Assembly: GCA_018362895.1 (NCBI GenBank)
Contig: JAHALR010000007.1
Coordinates: 1 to 64,000, forward strand
DNA length: 64,000 nt
Reading direction: 5' to 3'
DNA from: Clostridium sp.
GTDB taxonomy: Bacteria > Cyanobacteriota > Vampirovibrionia > Gastranaerophilales > Gastranaerophilaceae
In this document: piece after piece, positions 16,582 to 24,641 of the stretch
Numbering within the stretch: position 1 is the stretch's first letter
Layout: each line of letters starts with the position of its first letter
Notes under the pieces: model-generated
Seen by the model: the letters and a program-made list of their open reading frames with translations, nothing else
What the model was told of the DNA's origin: nothing
Database searches by the model: none
Program-made: the position numbers and the translations under genes

Positions 16582-16623
16582 AAAGTATATAACTTTCAAA
16601 AAATTGCCTTTTTAGTATATACT
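16582..16623 (-). promoter_or_regulatory. Two operator-like palindromes upstream of the 62-aa gene
   Basis: AAAGT-ATATA-ACTTT (16582-16596) and AGTATATACT (16614-16623, a perfect palindrome) are related sequences about 30 bases apart centre to centre. On the minus strand, TTTTGA and TATATG with a 17-base spacer form a weak promoter whose spacer covers the first site. A dimeric repressor binding both sites is plausible but unproven. Confidence 0.35.
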
Positions 16624-16671
16624 TTGCTTAATATTTCTTAATAATATGTTTAGAATTAAAAAAAACAGGAA

Positions 16672-17655
16672 TCAAAAAGTAACAATAGTGCCATCAAGGT
16701 TCATAGCACTGATATTAAAATCACTGTCCCAGTATATTTGAGCATTTTGTCTCGGGATATAATTTAAGTTTGATGATGCCATAGAAACAGCTGTTTTCAA
16801 ATCAAGCATAGAAGAATGCACCAGCTTTTTTATAATATCTGAAACAAAATCAGTACTGCCTGCCATTGTATCGCTGGAATCTACGGCTTTTCCGTTTTTT
16901 AAAAATACTTTTTTTCCGCAAAATTCCATAGACTCAAGATCAGAATGAGCAATAGGAAGGGCATCGCTTATCAATATAATTTTGCTTAAAGGTTTTGTTC
17001 TGAAAGTAATTTTTAAAACATCTTTTTGAACATGTTTCATATCAGCAATGATTTCTGTATAAATATCATCATTTGATAAAGCCGAAACAACACAGGAAGG
17101 CTCTCGATGAGAAAAAGGACTCATCGCATTATAAAGATGTGTAACCTGTGCAACATGAGATAAGTCCGAACCAATGCAATGACCAGCTGACACTCTTACA
17201 TTTTTCATTTTTAAGTATTTACTCAAAAGATTATCTCTATCAAGTTCAGGAGCAAGAGTCACAATTTTTATTACATCATCCTCAAGTTGCTTATAATTCT
17301 CCACTGTCGGAGACAAAAGCTGTTCTTCATTATGAATACCCTTCTTTTGAGGATTCAAGAAACACGCCTCAAGATGAACACCCAGAAGTTTAGCCATAGG
17401 TTCATCAGTTTTTTCTTGAATCTGCATTGCAGATTTAACATTCGAAATCTGAAAACGCAAATTTTCAATAGAATCAGTTGCAAGGGTCGGAAAAAAAGCG
17501 CACACTCCAAATTTCATAATTTTTTTTGAAAATTCAATAAAATCCAGAGCACTGCATTTTGAAAAATCTATACCGAAGCCCCCGTGAATATGTTGTTCGA
17601 CGAGAGCATCGGTTTCAATTAAATTATCCACTGACTGAATTTGTGTGTCGTACAT
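16672..17655 (-). CDS. nagA: N-acetylglucosamine-6-phosphate deacetylase-like amidohydrolase
   Basis: NagA removes the acetyl group from GlcNAc-6-phosphate in amino-sugar recycling. The 327-residue protein keeps the family motifs: HIHGG near the N-terminus, GVHLEACFLNPQKKGIHN, TLAPELD, VSAGH, THLYNAMSPF and ISDAL with the catalytic Asp. It is about 50 residues shorter than typical NagA because the N-terminal beta-sandwich strands before HIHG are nearly absent. It starts 33 bases after the malQ stop, so the two are probably co-transcribed. Confidence 0.82.
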   Translation of the reverse strand: MYDTQIQSVDNLIETDALVEQHIHGGFGIDFSKCSALDFIEFSKKIMKFGVCAFFPTLATDSIENLRFQISNVKSAMQIQEKTDEPMAKLLGVHLEACFLNPQKKGIHNEEQLLSPTVENYKQLEDDVIKIVTLAPELDRDNLLSKYLKMKNVRVSAGHCIGSDLSHVAQVTHLYNAMSPFSHREPSCVVSALSNDDIYTEIIADMKHVQKDVLKITFRTKPLSKIILISDALPIAHSDLESMEFCGKKVFLKNGKAVDSSDTMAGSTDFVSDIIKKLVHSSMLDLKTAVSMASSNLNYIPRQNAQIYWDSDFNISAMNLDGTIVTF

Positions 17656-17688
17656 TATTTCATCTGTAAAACTGAAATCTTTATACTA

Positions 17689-19602
17689 TTATATAAATTT
17701 TTCTAATTCTTTCAAGAGTTTTTCATGTTTTTTTGCAAATTTTGAACCTCTTGCTTCAATAGCCATTTTCAAAATTAAAGGCAGATTGAGAGCTTTTTGG
17801 TTTTTACAATTTTCAATATAAAGCTCCACAAAGTTGTCAGGAAGTCTCAAAGACCAGTTTTGATCACCTGAAGTACCCGGTGTATTGTAAGTATCCTTGA
17901 TACCGAAGAAATCAGTAAAGAAAACCTGAATATTTTCTGCCTGAGAAGCAAAGATTTCAGCAAGCTTAACCTGCCTTAACGCATCAGCATCGGTTGTGAG
18001 TTTTACAATCAGGTCATCTCTATCTTTACCTTGGAGCTCTGAAAACATGTCATCAACAAGATTAACTACATTCAAATAACCTATATGTGTGTTAATCATT
18101 TCATCAGCCCACATCGAAATCGGCTGATTATCATGAGTGCCTACCATAGCCCAGCTTCTTGGAACAATATTACAGCATCTGTAAGGATGTTCAGGTTTGT
18201 CATGTTTAACAAACTGGGTCAGTCTCATTCCTTGCAAATCATACTCTTTCATCACAGATTCAACAGGGAAAGTGAGTGTTCCGAGATCTTCACAAACAAT
18301 TGCATCCTTATTAAGACCTTCTTCTTTTGCAGCGGCAATAACAATTTTTTCAATCATTGCACCATACTTTTTAATCTGTTCTTTTGTAAGCTGTTTAACT
18401 CTTTTTTCTTTATCAGAGCCAAGCTCCAAATTCAAATCATCCATAGTTGCAATAGCATATTTTGAAAGCTCGGGATGTTCAGGAGATGAGTAAAGTCTTC
18501 CTGCACCTTGATCAGGCATAGGATTTTTTCCTGCTTTGTAAACCCACGGATCAATCAGCCCGACAATATGGTCAATTCTTACACCACCCGGATTTTCTTT
18601 AAACATTTTTTTGTAAAGATTTTTCAAAAGTTGACCTGCTTCACCAAGAGAACCGTCTTCATTGAACATTTTTTCAGGATTCACAACAGGAAAGCCCCAT
18701 GCCTGACCGGTTTTAGAAAAATAGTCAGGAGGACATCCGAGCATCCATCCTTCTAGAAACAGTGACTGATATGCCCAGCTGTCTCTGTCAGAGAAAGCGA
18801 CCTGTCTGTCAGCAATCATTTTCAAATCATGTTTGAGAGCATATTTTTTTGTTTTTTCATTTTGTTTTGTAACAACAAACTGGCAGAATGCGTAATAATT
18901 CATTTCATCTGCATATTTCAGTCTAAGTTCTTTTTCTCTCAGGAAAGAAGCTTTCTTTTCTTCTTCAGTTTTCGGATTGAAGAGGTTTCTATCGGTTTTG
19001 TTTTCCCATAAAGGCCAGTAGTCGTTGTTATTTTCAAGAACGAGTGCTTCATACAGAGCATCTTTTGAAAGCCAAAAGTCATTTTCTTTTTTGAATTTAT
19101 CGAATTCTTTGTTTAGTTTTTTGTCATTCCATTGTTTAAAATTGACATACGCTTCCTGCAAAGCTTCGTCTTGAGCTTTACAAATATAAGAATAAGCTGT
19201 TTTGTTAATATCTTTATTTGGATTACCGTCACAAACTTTTTTATAAGTTTCATTGGAAAGAATATTGCCCCATTCTTTCGAGGTTAATTCTTCAAGGTCA
19301 ATAAACAATGGATTTGTAGAAAAAATAGTACCTGTATAAGGAGAAGAATCACAGGCTTTTGTTTTTCCCTGAGGACCTAATTGAATTGCGTTAAATACAC
19401 CTGAAGCAAAATCCATAAGGCGTTTTCCTGCTTCTGAATTAGGTGTTCCGAAACCGGTATTTTTACCGGGTTCAGCAGGGAAACTGTTTCCATGAACAAT
19501 CAAAGCAAAATTCTTTTTGCCCAATTCTTTCAAAGCTTTTTGGCAAACCTTTTTGAATTTTTTCATATCTTTTTTGTCTGTATTTTCACAACAGCAAATC
19601 AT
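17689..19602 (-). CDS. malQ: 4-alpha-glucanotransferase (GH77, amylomaltase/MalQ)
   Basis: MalQ transfers alpha-1,4-glucan segments between maltodextrins in glycogen or starch metabolism. The 637-residue protein shows the GH77 catalytic segments: VRIDHIVGLIDPW with the nucleophile Asp, VCEDLGTLT with the acid/base Glu, and GTHDNQPISMW. The N-terminal region (FALIVHGNSFPAE, SPYTGTIFSTNPLFIDLEEL) is normal for the family. A Cys-rich start (ICCCEN) is unusual. It forms a likely operon with nagA and pairs functionally with the glgA-like synthase at 57377-59809. Confidence 0.93.
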   Translation of the reverse strand: MICCCENTDKKDMKKFKKVCQKALKELGKKNFALIVHGNSFPAEPGKNTGFGTPNSEAGKRLMDFASGVFNAIQLGPQGKTKACDSSPYTGTIFSTNPLFIDLEELTSKEWGNILSNETYKKVCDGNPNKDINKTAYSYICKAQDEALQEAYVNFKQWNDKKLNKEFDKFKKENDFWLSKDALYEALVLENNNDYWPLWENKTDRNLFNPKTEEEKKASFLREKELRLKYADEMNYYAFCQFVVTKQNEKTKKYALKHDLKMIADRQVAFSDRDSWAYQSLFLEGWMLGCPPDYFSKTGQAWGFPVVNPEKMFNEDGSLGEAGQLLKNLYKKMFKENPGGVRIDHIVGLIDPWVYKAGKNPMPDQGAGRLYSSPEHPELSKYAIATMDDLNLELGSDKEKRVKQLTKEQIKKYGAMIEKIVIAAAKEEGLNKDAIVCEDLGTLTFPVESVMKEYDLQGMRLTQFVKHDKPEHPYRCCNIVPRSWAMVGTHDNQPISMWADEMINTHIGYLNVVNLVDDMFSELQGKDRDDLIVKLTTDADALRQVKLAEIFASQAENIQVFFTDFFGIKDTYNTPGTSGDQNWSLRLPDNFVELYIENCKNQKALNLPLILKMAIEARGSKFAKKHEKLLKELEKFI

Positions 19603-19747
19603 AAATTTACACCCCTTCTTGACTACTATTTTTTATCCAAATTTATACTAACATCTAGTATATTATTTTTATATAGCCTTGGTGCATAATTTATAACTGT
19701 TTTTACATTTCTTTACTATTTCTTAAATAAAGAAAATGTAAAAATCC

Positions 19748-19776
19748 TTGCCAAACATCAGAAAAATCGCCATAAT
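19748..19776 (+). promoter_or_regulatory. Promoter of ilvE
   Basis: TTGCCA (19748-19753) and CATAAT (19771-19776) are separated by 17 bases, about 50 bases before the ilvE start. Confidence 0.55.
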
Positions 19777-19825
19777 GAAATAATTAATTTTAAATATTAA
19801 ATTACAGCCGAAAAGGAGAATTAAA

Positions 19826-20746
19826 ATGACAACAGAGTATGTTTATTTAGACGGCGAATTTGTAGATGCAAAAACAGCTTCAATTCCTGTAAGAAATCAT
19901 GCGTTCTTGTATGGAACATCCGTTTTTGAAGGGATTAGAGCATATTATAATAAAGAAGAAGACCAGCTTTATGCTTTCAGAATGAAAGAACACTTTGAAA
20001 GATTAATCAATAGCTGCAAAATTATGCATATGGATTCTAAATTTACTGTTGAAGAATTTTGCGGTCTTACAAAAGAATTGTTAAAGAAAAACGGCTACAA
20101 AACAGATGCTTACATCCGTCCACAGGTATACAAAAATGCTCTGAAAATCGGCCCTGGTCTTTTGGACAATCCTGATGCAGTTTTAATTTTTTCTTTCGCA
20201 ATGGGTGATTACATTGACCTGAGCAAAGGTTTAAGTGTATGTGTTTCAAACTGGAGAAGAAATGATGATAATGCTATTCCTCCAAGAGCAAAAGTAGCAG
20301 GCTCTTATGCTAATACAGCTTTGATAGTTACAGATGCAAGACTTGCCGGTTTTGATGATGCAATTGTTCTTGATCAAGCCGGTAAAGTAACCGAAGGTTC
20401 TGCAATGAATCTGTTCCTTGTTGAAGGTGACACACTTGTAACAACACAAACAACAGACAATATTCTAGTCGGTGTAACAAGAAATACAATCATTGAGCTT
20501 GGAAGAGACGTTCTGGGCTTAAAAATAGCAGAAAGAGAAATCTCAAGAACAGAACTTTATATAGCTGATGAAGCTTTCTATTGCGGAACAGGTGCACAGG
20601 TCAGCCCAATTACTTCTATCGACAACAGACCTGTTGGCAAAGGTTCAGTCGGAGAACACACTAAAGAACTTCAGAAACTTTACTTTGATGTAGTCAAAGG
20701 AAAAGTTGAAAAATACAAAAAATGGTGTACACCAATATACGACTAG
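19826..20746 (+). CDS. ilvE: Branched-chain amino acid aminotransferase
   Basis: IlvE is a fold-type IV PLP aminotransferase for the last step of valine, leucine and isoleucine synthesis. The 306-residue protein shows YGTSVFEGIRAY at the N-terminus and the PLP-lysine region PRAKVAGSYANTALI. It then shows DQAGKVTEGSAMNLFLV and the phosphate-binding end TDNILVGVTRNTII. AAAGGAG precedes the ATG. It is followed after 7 bases by mlaE, with which it is probably co-transcribed despite unrelated function. Confidence 0.95.
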   Translation: MTTEYVYLDGEFVDAKTASIPVRNHAFLYGTSVFEGIRAYYNKEEDQLYAFRMKEHFERLINSCKIMHMDSKFTVEEFCGLTKELLKKNGYKTDAYIRPQVYKNALKIGPGLLDNPDAVLIFSFAMGDYIDLSKGLSVCVSNWRRNDDNAIPPRAKVAGSYANTALIVTDARLAGFDDAIVLDQAGKVTEGSAMNLFLVEGDTLVTTQTTDNILVGVTRNTIIELGRDVLGLKIAEREISRTELYIADEAFYCGTGAQVSPITSIDNRPVGKGSVGEHTKELQKLYFDVVKGKVEKYKKWCTPIYD

Positions 20747-20753
20747 GAAAATA

Positions 20754-21497
20754 ATGATTAGCTTTTTAGGTCTTTGCGTACAAAATTTAATACAAACCCT
20801 AAAGTATATCTTTGACAGACGTACAAAATTCGGCTCTGTTATTACTCAAGCAGCAATGATAAGCTATGATTCTTTGTCAATTTCATTGACAATTGTTTTT
20901 ATCGCAGCAGCAGTAATTTCCTTGCAAGTATCAAAACAATTCTTGATGAGCGGAGCCGAAAGTTATGTCGGTGGTTTTATTGCTGTGGCACTCGTGCGTG
21001 AAATTGCACCGGGATTCGCTGCTCTGGCAATAGGAGCGAGAGCCGGTACAGCAATTTGTGCAGAAGTTGCAAACATGAAAGTTACTGAACAAATTGATGC
21101 AATAAAAACACTCGGAGTCGATCCTGTCGGATATTATTTTGCACCAAGGCTGATTGCTTCGGCTTTAACTGTGCCAATGGTCGTCATTCTTGCAGAATTC
21201 ATCGGCATTGTAGGCGGCATGATGGTTGCATTTTTTGCAATCGGTCTTCATCCTAACAGATTTATGAATACTGTCTGGCTGTTATTAAACACAAGAGATA
21301 TTTATATCAGTATATTTAAAGCCTTTATTTTTGGTATATTAATCACGCTGGTTTGTGCAACCCAGGGTTACAAAACAACCGGCGGGGCAAAAGATGTCGG
21401 AGAATCTACTACAAAATCTGCCATTGAAGCCACATTTTATCTTCTTGTTGCCGATTTTATAATCAACATTTTCTTCTATGTTAATGTAGGAATCTAA
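20754..21497 (+). CDS. mlaE: MlaE-family ABC permease (lipid transport)
   Basis: MlaE is the membrane permease of Mla/TGD-type lipid transporters that move phospholipids between inner and outer membranes. The ATG at 20754 gives 247 residues. There are five to six hydrophobic segments and the family motif VREIAPGFAALAIGARAGTA, followed by EVANMKVTEQIDAIKTLG and DPVGYYFAPRLIA. The ATPase (mlaF) and the MCE-domain partner (mlaD) are not in this window. Its presence implies a diderm envelope. Confidence 0.93.
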   Translation: MISFLGLCVQNLIQTLKYIFDRRTKFGSVITQAAMISYDSLSISLTIVFIAAAVISLQVSKQFLMSGAESYVGGFIAVALVREIAPGFAALAIGARAGTAICAEVANMKVTEQIDAIKTLGVDPVGYYFAPRLIASALTVPMVVILAEFIGIVGGMMVAFFAIGLHPNRFMNTVWLLLNTRDIYISIFKAFIFGILITLVCATQGYKTTGGAKDVGESTTKSAIEATFYLLVADFIINIFFYVNVGI

Positions 21498-21682
21498 CGA
21501 TATCTGTCATAAAAAGCTGCTTCAGGTCTGGCAGAATTTGAGAGAACTATTTCTCTATATTCATTCTTGTCTATATCCACACCCATATTCTTTATTTTTA
21601 TTTCAGGTGCGGCCTTTTTATGATTTTTAGTATTTTTAATATTTTGATTTTCTCTGTTTTCCATATCAGAATTATAAACCAA
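21494..21682 (-). CDS. Small hypothetical protein (62 aa)
   Basis: This is a possible 62-residue (or, from a second Met, 56-residue) charged soluble protein. The first half is Asn/Lys-rich and the second half is more protein-like (KNMGVDIDKNEYREIVLSN). It overlaps the end of mlaE by 4 bases in convergent orientation and begins just after the terminator of the ferritin-like gene. A TATAAT-like box lies only about 10 bases before the second Met. No clear ribosome-binding site is seen, so the gene is uncertain. Confidence 0.4.
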   Translation of the reverse strand: MVYNSDMENRENQNIKNTKNHKKAAPEIKIKNMGVDIDKNEYREIVLSNSARPEAAFYDRYR

Positions 21683-21690
21683 AAGAAACA

Positions 21691-21714
21691 GACCCGAAAA
21701 TAAAATTTCGGGTC
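21691..21714 (-). terminator. Terminator of the ferritin-like gene
   Basis: GACCCGAAA (21691-21699) pairs with TTTCGGGTC (21706-21714). On the minus strand a T-rich stretch follows the stem. Confidence 0.8.
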
Positions 21715-21723
21715 CGTAGGTTT

Positions 21724-23031
21724 TTATTCACCGCAATTGCAGACAAATTCTTCTTCCATCATTTCTGTAAGTTCTTCTACCGAAACGGTGTCAGGTGCCT
21801 GAACATCTTCTTCAAGACCTCGGGCAAGCAATTCTGCTTGCTTTTTCTTCAATTTTTTATCAGCTTCAACAATATCTCTGTCATTCGCAACTGCAATCAG
21901 CTGTATAGTCATTTCAGTAGGTGAACCGTCTTCATTAACAGCTTCTTGAACAGCATAGCTAGCCCAATTTTCAGGCAATTCATCAATAGTGGTATATCCC
22001 ATATTTTCATCAAGCCTTTTATCAATTTCATTTTCAAGAATATTTGTTACATATTCCTTCTGTGATTCAAAGTGACAAGGCAAAATAACTTTGTTGCCTA
22101 TAACTTCTTCAGGATCTCTGTTTTCATGTTTTTTGAATAATTCAGCCGCAACCTGAAGGTGTCCGAGTTCATAATCGAGGAACATTTCCCAGATTTTTTT
22201 GATTCTGTCATGTTCTTCGTCTTCCATACAGTTATAATATGTAGAAACTTCGGTGAATTCATGAAGAAGCAGCTTTTCCCAGACCGACTCTGTCGGGTCA
22301 ATCAAAGAACCGTACATTGTAACATGCTCTTCTTCAACGTTTTTGATTTCCGCATATGTTTCTCTCAAACACTGGTTTCCATATTCCATTCCGTGTTCAG
22401 CATAATAATTGTGGGTTTGTTGTTCACCGGAAACAAGTGTAAGAATATTTACCTTTGTTTGTGGAGTGGCAGTTTCTTTATCATAGTGTTTTCTAAGTCT
22501 TAGTCTGTTATCATTGTGATGGTTTTGTGTCGGGCGACTCAAAAATACATCCGTCTGTCCTTGAACTATATCATTCGGACAAACACCATGCATCATATAA
22601 GCCCATTGGCTGTATCTGTAAAGATGGTCAAAGTCCTCGAGTAAACCAAAATCGAAAGTTTCTTTAACATATTCATCAGGCTCATTTTGTGCAAGCCAAG
22701 CTGTCAAATCAACAGCAACCTGTTCATATCCCAGAGTTGTTTCCAGAACCGATTGGTCTGAAGGTGTAAGCCAATTTACAGTCGCCTGCTGCATATCTTC
22801 AATTTGCCTTGTCTGTGCTATCAGTTTATTAGCTTCCAGATCATCTACGCTTCTCAAAAAATTATGCTTAAAATTCCAGGCTTCTACTTCTATACCATTC
22901 ATCAAAATTTGTCTTGTTCTAGTGTAACAATCCACATCATTTTTGTTAAACGGTCTTTTAGTAATCTCATGCCAACTTTTTATCTGTTTTTCGACAGGAG
23001 TTCCTTTTTCTTTTAATGGATTAAAACTCAT
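21724..23031 (-). CDS. Large ferritin-like (di-iron helical bundle) protein
   Basis: The 435-residue protein is mostly helical. It carries repeated Glu/His pairs of the ferritin-like superfamily: GYEQVAVDL near 101, LLEDFDHLYRY near 130, SGEQQTHNY near 201, NVEEEHVTMYG near 231, HEFTEVSTYY near 257 and DYELGHLQVA near 286. Together these could form one or two metal-binding bundles. The C-terminus ends in FVCNCGE, a Cys-x-Cys tail that may bind metal or act in redox chemistry. I do not recognise a named family. An oxidative or iron-related role is inferred. GAAAGG precedes the ATG. Confidence 0.65.
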   Translation of the reverse strand: MSFNPLKEKGTPVEKQIKSWHEITKRPFNKNDVDCYTRTRQILMNGIEVEAWNFKHNFLRSVDDLEANKLIAQTRQIEDMQQATVNWLTPSDQSVLETTLGYEQVAVDLTAWLAQNEPDEYVKETFDFGLLEDFDHLYRYSQWAYMMHGVCPNDIVQGQTDVFLSRPTQNHHNDNRLRLRKHYDKETATPQTKVNILTLVSGEQQTHNYYAEHGMEYGNQCLRETYAEIKNVEEEHVTMYGSLIDPTESVWEKLLLHEFTEVSTYYNCMEDEEHDRIKKIWEMFLDYELGHLQVAAELFKKHENRDPEEVIGNKVILPCHFESQKEYVTNILENEIDKRLDENMGYTTIDELPENWASYAVQEAVNEDGSPTEMTIQLIAVANDRDIVEADKKLKKKQAELLARGLEEDVQAPDTVSVEELTEMMEEEFVCNCGE

Positions 23032-23131
23032 TTTCTTACCTTTCGTTTATCTTTTTCATTAACCTCTAAATCAAATTAAGGCTTAAATTAAAGATAAAAG
23101 AAGATAAAAAAATTTTTAATCAACTAAAGTA

Positions 23132-23944
23132 CTAAAGCTGCTTGCCCATAAGTGCTGATTTTTCTGCTGTCTTTTTTACCGTGTCAAAAAGAACTTGCGA
23201 AATATCACTTTCATTAAGCACCTTATTTCCCTCAGCAGTAGTACCGCCAGGTGTAGTAACATTAACAATAAGCTGTCGTGGATCAACACCTGTTTCAAGA
23301 ATCATTCTCGCTGAACCAAGAGCGGTCTGAGCAGAAAGTTTTAAAGCTGTCTCATAGTCAAGCCCCAGATTTTCTCCCGCTCTGGCAATTTCGTTAATTA
23401 TATAATAATAAAAAGCAGGTCCTGAACCGCTCACACCCGTAATTGCATCTATATCACTTTCTTTTGCTTCAACGACTTTGCCTACTTTTGAAAAAATTTC
23501 TTTTACACACTGAAAATCTTCAAAAGAAGCGTGCTCACCTTTACAAACAGCACTCATTCCTTCACCGACAAGAGCAGGTGTATTAGGCATAACTTTTATT
23601 ACCCGTGCTTGTTTTTCAAGAATTTCTTCCACACGCTCTGAAGAAATACCGGCAGCAATAGTTATAATGAGCTTTGAGTCATCTATTTTGTCTTCGATTT
23701 CTGTTAAAACTTCTTTAACCACGAAAGGCTTTACTGCAAGAAGAAGAATATCAGCCTCAGCAGCAGCTTCTCGATTGTTGTGAACAATTTTTATGCCGAG
23801 TTCTTTTTCAATCATATGTGCATATTCTTTGTTAGGTTCAGATGCAATTATATGCTTTTTGTCAAACAAGCCTGACCCTATGAGACCTTTTATTATAGCA
23901 GTCGCCATTTTTCCGGCACCAATGAAACCAATAGTTTTCTCCAT
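23132..23944 (-). CDS. proC: Pyrroline-5-carboxylate reductase
   Basis: ProC reduces pyrroline-5-carboxylate to proline with NAD(P)H. The 270-residue protein has the Rossmann start IGFIGAGKMATAIIKGL and KVMPNTPALVGEGMSAV. The C-terminal dimer domain carries DAITGVSGSGPAFYYYI and VTTPGGTTAEG. It is transcribed away from rpmH. Confidence 0.96.
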   Translation of the reverse strand: MEKTIGFIGAGKMATAIIKGLIGSGLFDKKHIIASEPNKEYAHMIEKELGIKIVHNNREAAAEADILLLAVKPFVVKEVLTEIEDKIDDSKLIITIAAGISSERVEEILEKQARVIKVMPNTPALVGEGMSAVCKGEHASFEDFQCVKEIFSKVGKVVEAKESDIDAITGVSGSGPAFYYYIINEIARAGENLGLDYETALKLSAQTALGSARMILETGVDPRQLIVNVTTPGGTTAEGNKVLNESDISQVLFDTVKKTAEKSALMGKQL

Positions 23945-23981
23945 ATGTGTAAACCTTTATTAATTCAAGTAATATCCGTAT

Positions 23982-24010
23982 TTGACAATCGTCTATGTCT
24001 TTTTTATCAT
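23982..24010 (+). promoter_or_regulatory. Promoter of rpmH
   Basis: A perfect -35 box TTGACA (23982-23987) is followed after 17 bases by TATCAT (24005-24010), about 37 bases before the rpmH start. Confidence 0.75.
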
Positions 24011-24047
24011 GATATAACGCAAAAAAATTAATTCAAGGAGCAATAAA

Positions 24048-24200
24048 ATGAGACGTACATTAGAAGGAACAAAAAGAAAAAGACAAAACGTCAGTGGATT
24101 CAGAGCCAGAATGGCTACTCCCGGCGGAAGAACAGTTATAAACAGAAGAAGAGCTAAAGGTCGTCACAGACTCGCTATTCAGGCTAAGAAAAGAGCTTAG
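24048..24200 (+). CDS. rpmH: 50S ribosomal protein L34
   Basis: The 50-residue, strongly basic protein matches L34 along its length: RRTLEGTKRKRQNVSGFRAR, MATPGGRTVINRRRAKGR and the RLAIQAKKRA end. TTCAAGGAG precedes the ATG. It lies just upstream of rnpA, the order found in nearly all bacteria. A hairpin with a U tract separates the two genes and probably sets their different expression levels. Confidence 0.95.
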   Translation: MRRTLEGTKRKRQNVSGFRARMATPGGRTVINRRRAKGRHRLAIQAKKRA

Positions 24201-24232
24201 TTATCTGTTGTAACTTAATTAAAAAGTTTAAT

Positions 24233-24266
24233 AAACAGGTCTGTTTAACTAAGCAGACCTGTTTTT
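24233..24266 (+). terminator. Terminator/attenuator between rpmH and rnpA
   Basis: AAACAGGTCTG (24233-24243) pairs with CAGACCTGTTT (24254-24264), followed by a T run. As rnpA has no obvious separate promoter, partial read-through is likely. Confidence 0.85.
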
Positions 24267-24284
24267 AAGTACTAAGGAAAAAAA

Positions 24285-24641
24285 ATGCTTCCTAAAAAAT
24301 ACAGACTAAAAAACACACGGGCTTTTGAAGCAACCTACAAAAACAGACATATAGTCTCTGATTCTATGCTGACAATTTATGTTGGAAAAGAAAAAAAAGA
24401 ACCTTTTGCCGAAACAAAATTCGGATTTGTTGTCAGCAAAAAATTTCACAAAAGAGCAGTAAAAAGAAACAGAATAAAACGTCTTATGAGAGAATGTGTA
24501 AGACTTTACTTAAAAGAAAACAATTTAAAAAAAGCAGAAAAATATATGTCTTTTATAATGATACCGAAACACAATGCTCTTGATTCAAATTTAAAAACTA
24601 TTGAAACATCTTTTTATAAACTTCTGGAGAAAATTAAGTGA
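24285..24641 (+). CDS. rnpA: Ribonuclease P protein component
   Basis: RnpA is the basic protein cofactor of RNase P, which matures the 5' ends of tRNAs. The 118-residue protein shows the KYRLKNTRAFEATYKN start and the RNR-motif region KRAVKRNRIKRLMRE. Gene order rpmH-rnpA is conserved. The usual following genes (yidD, yidC) are absent. Instead hisD starts within the stop codon of rnpA. Confidence 0.94.
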   Translation: MLPKKYRLKNTRAFEATYKNRHIVSDSMLTIYVGKEKKEPFAETKFGFVVSKKFHKRAVKRNRIKRLMRECVRLYLKENNLKKAEKYMSFIMIPKHNALDSNLKTIETSFYKLLEKIK

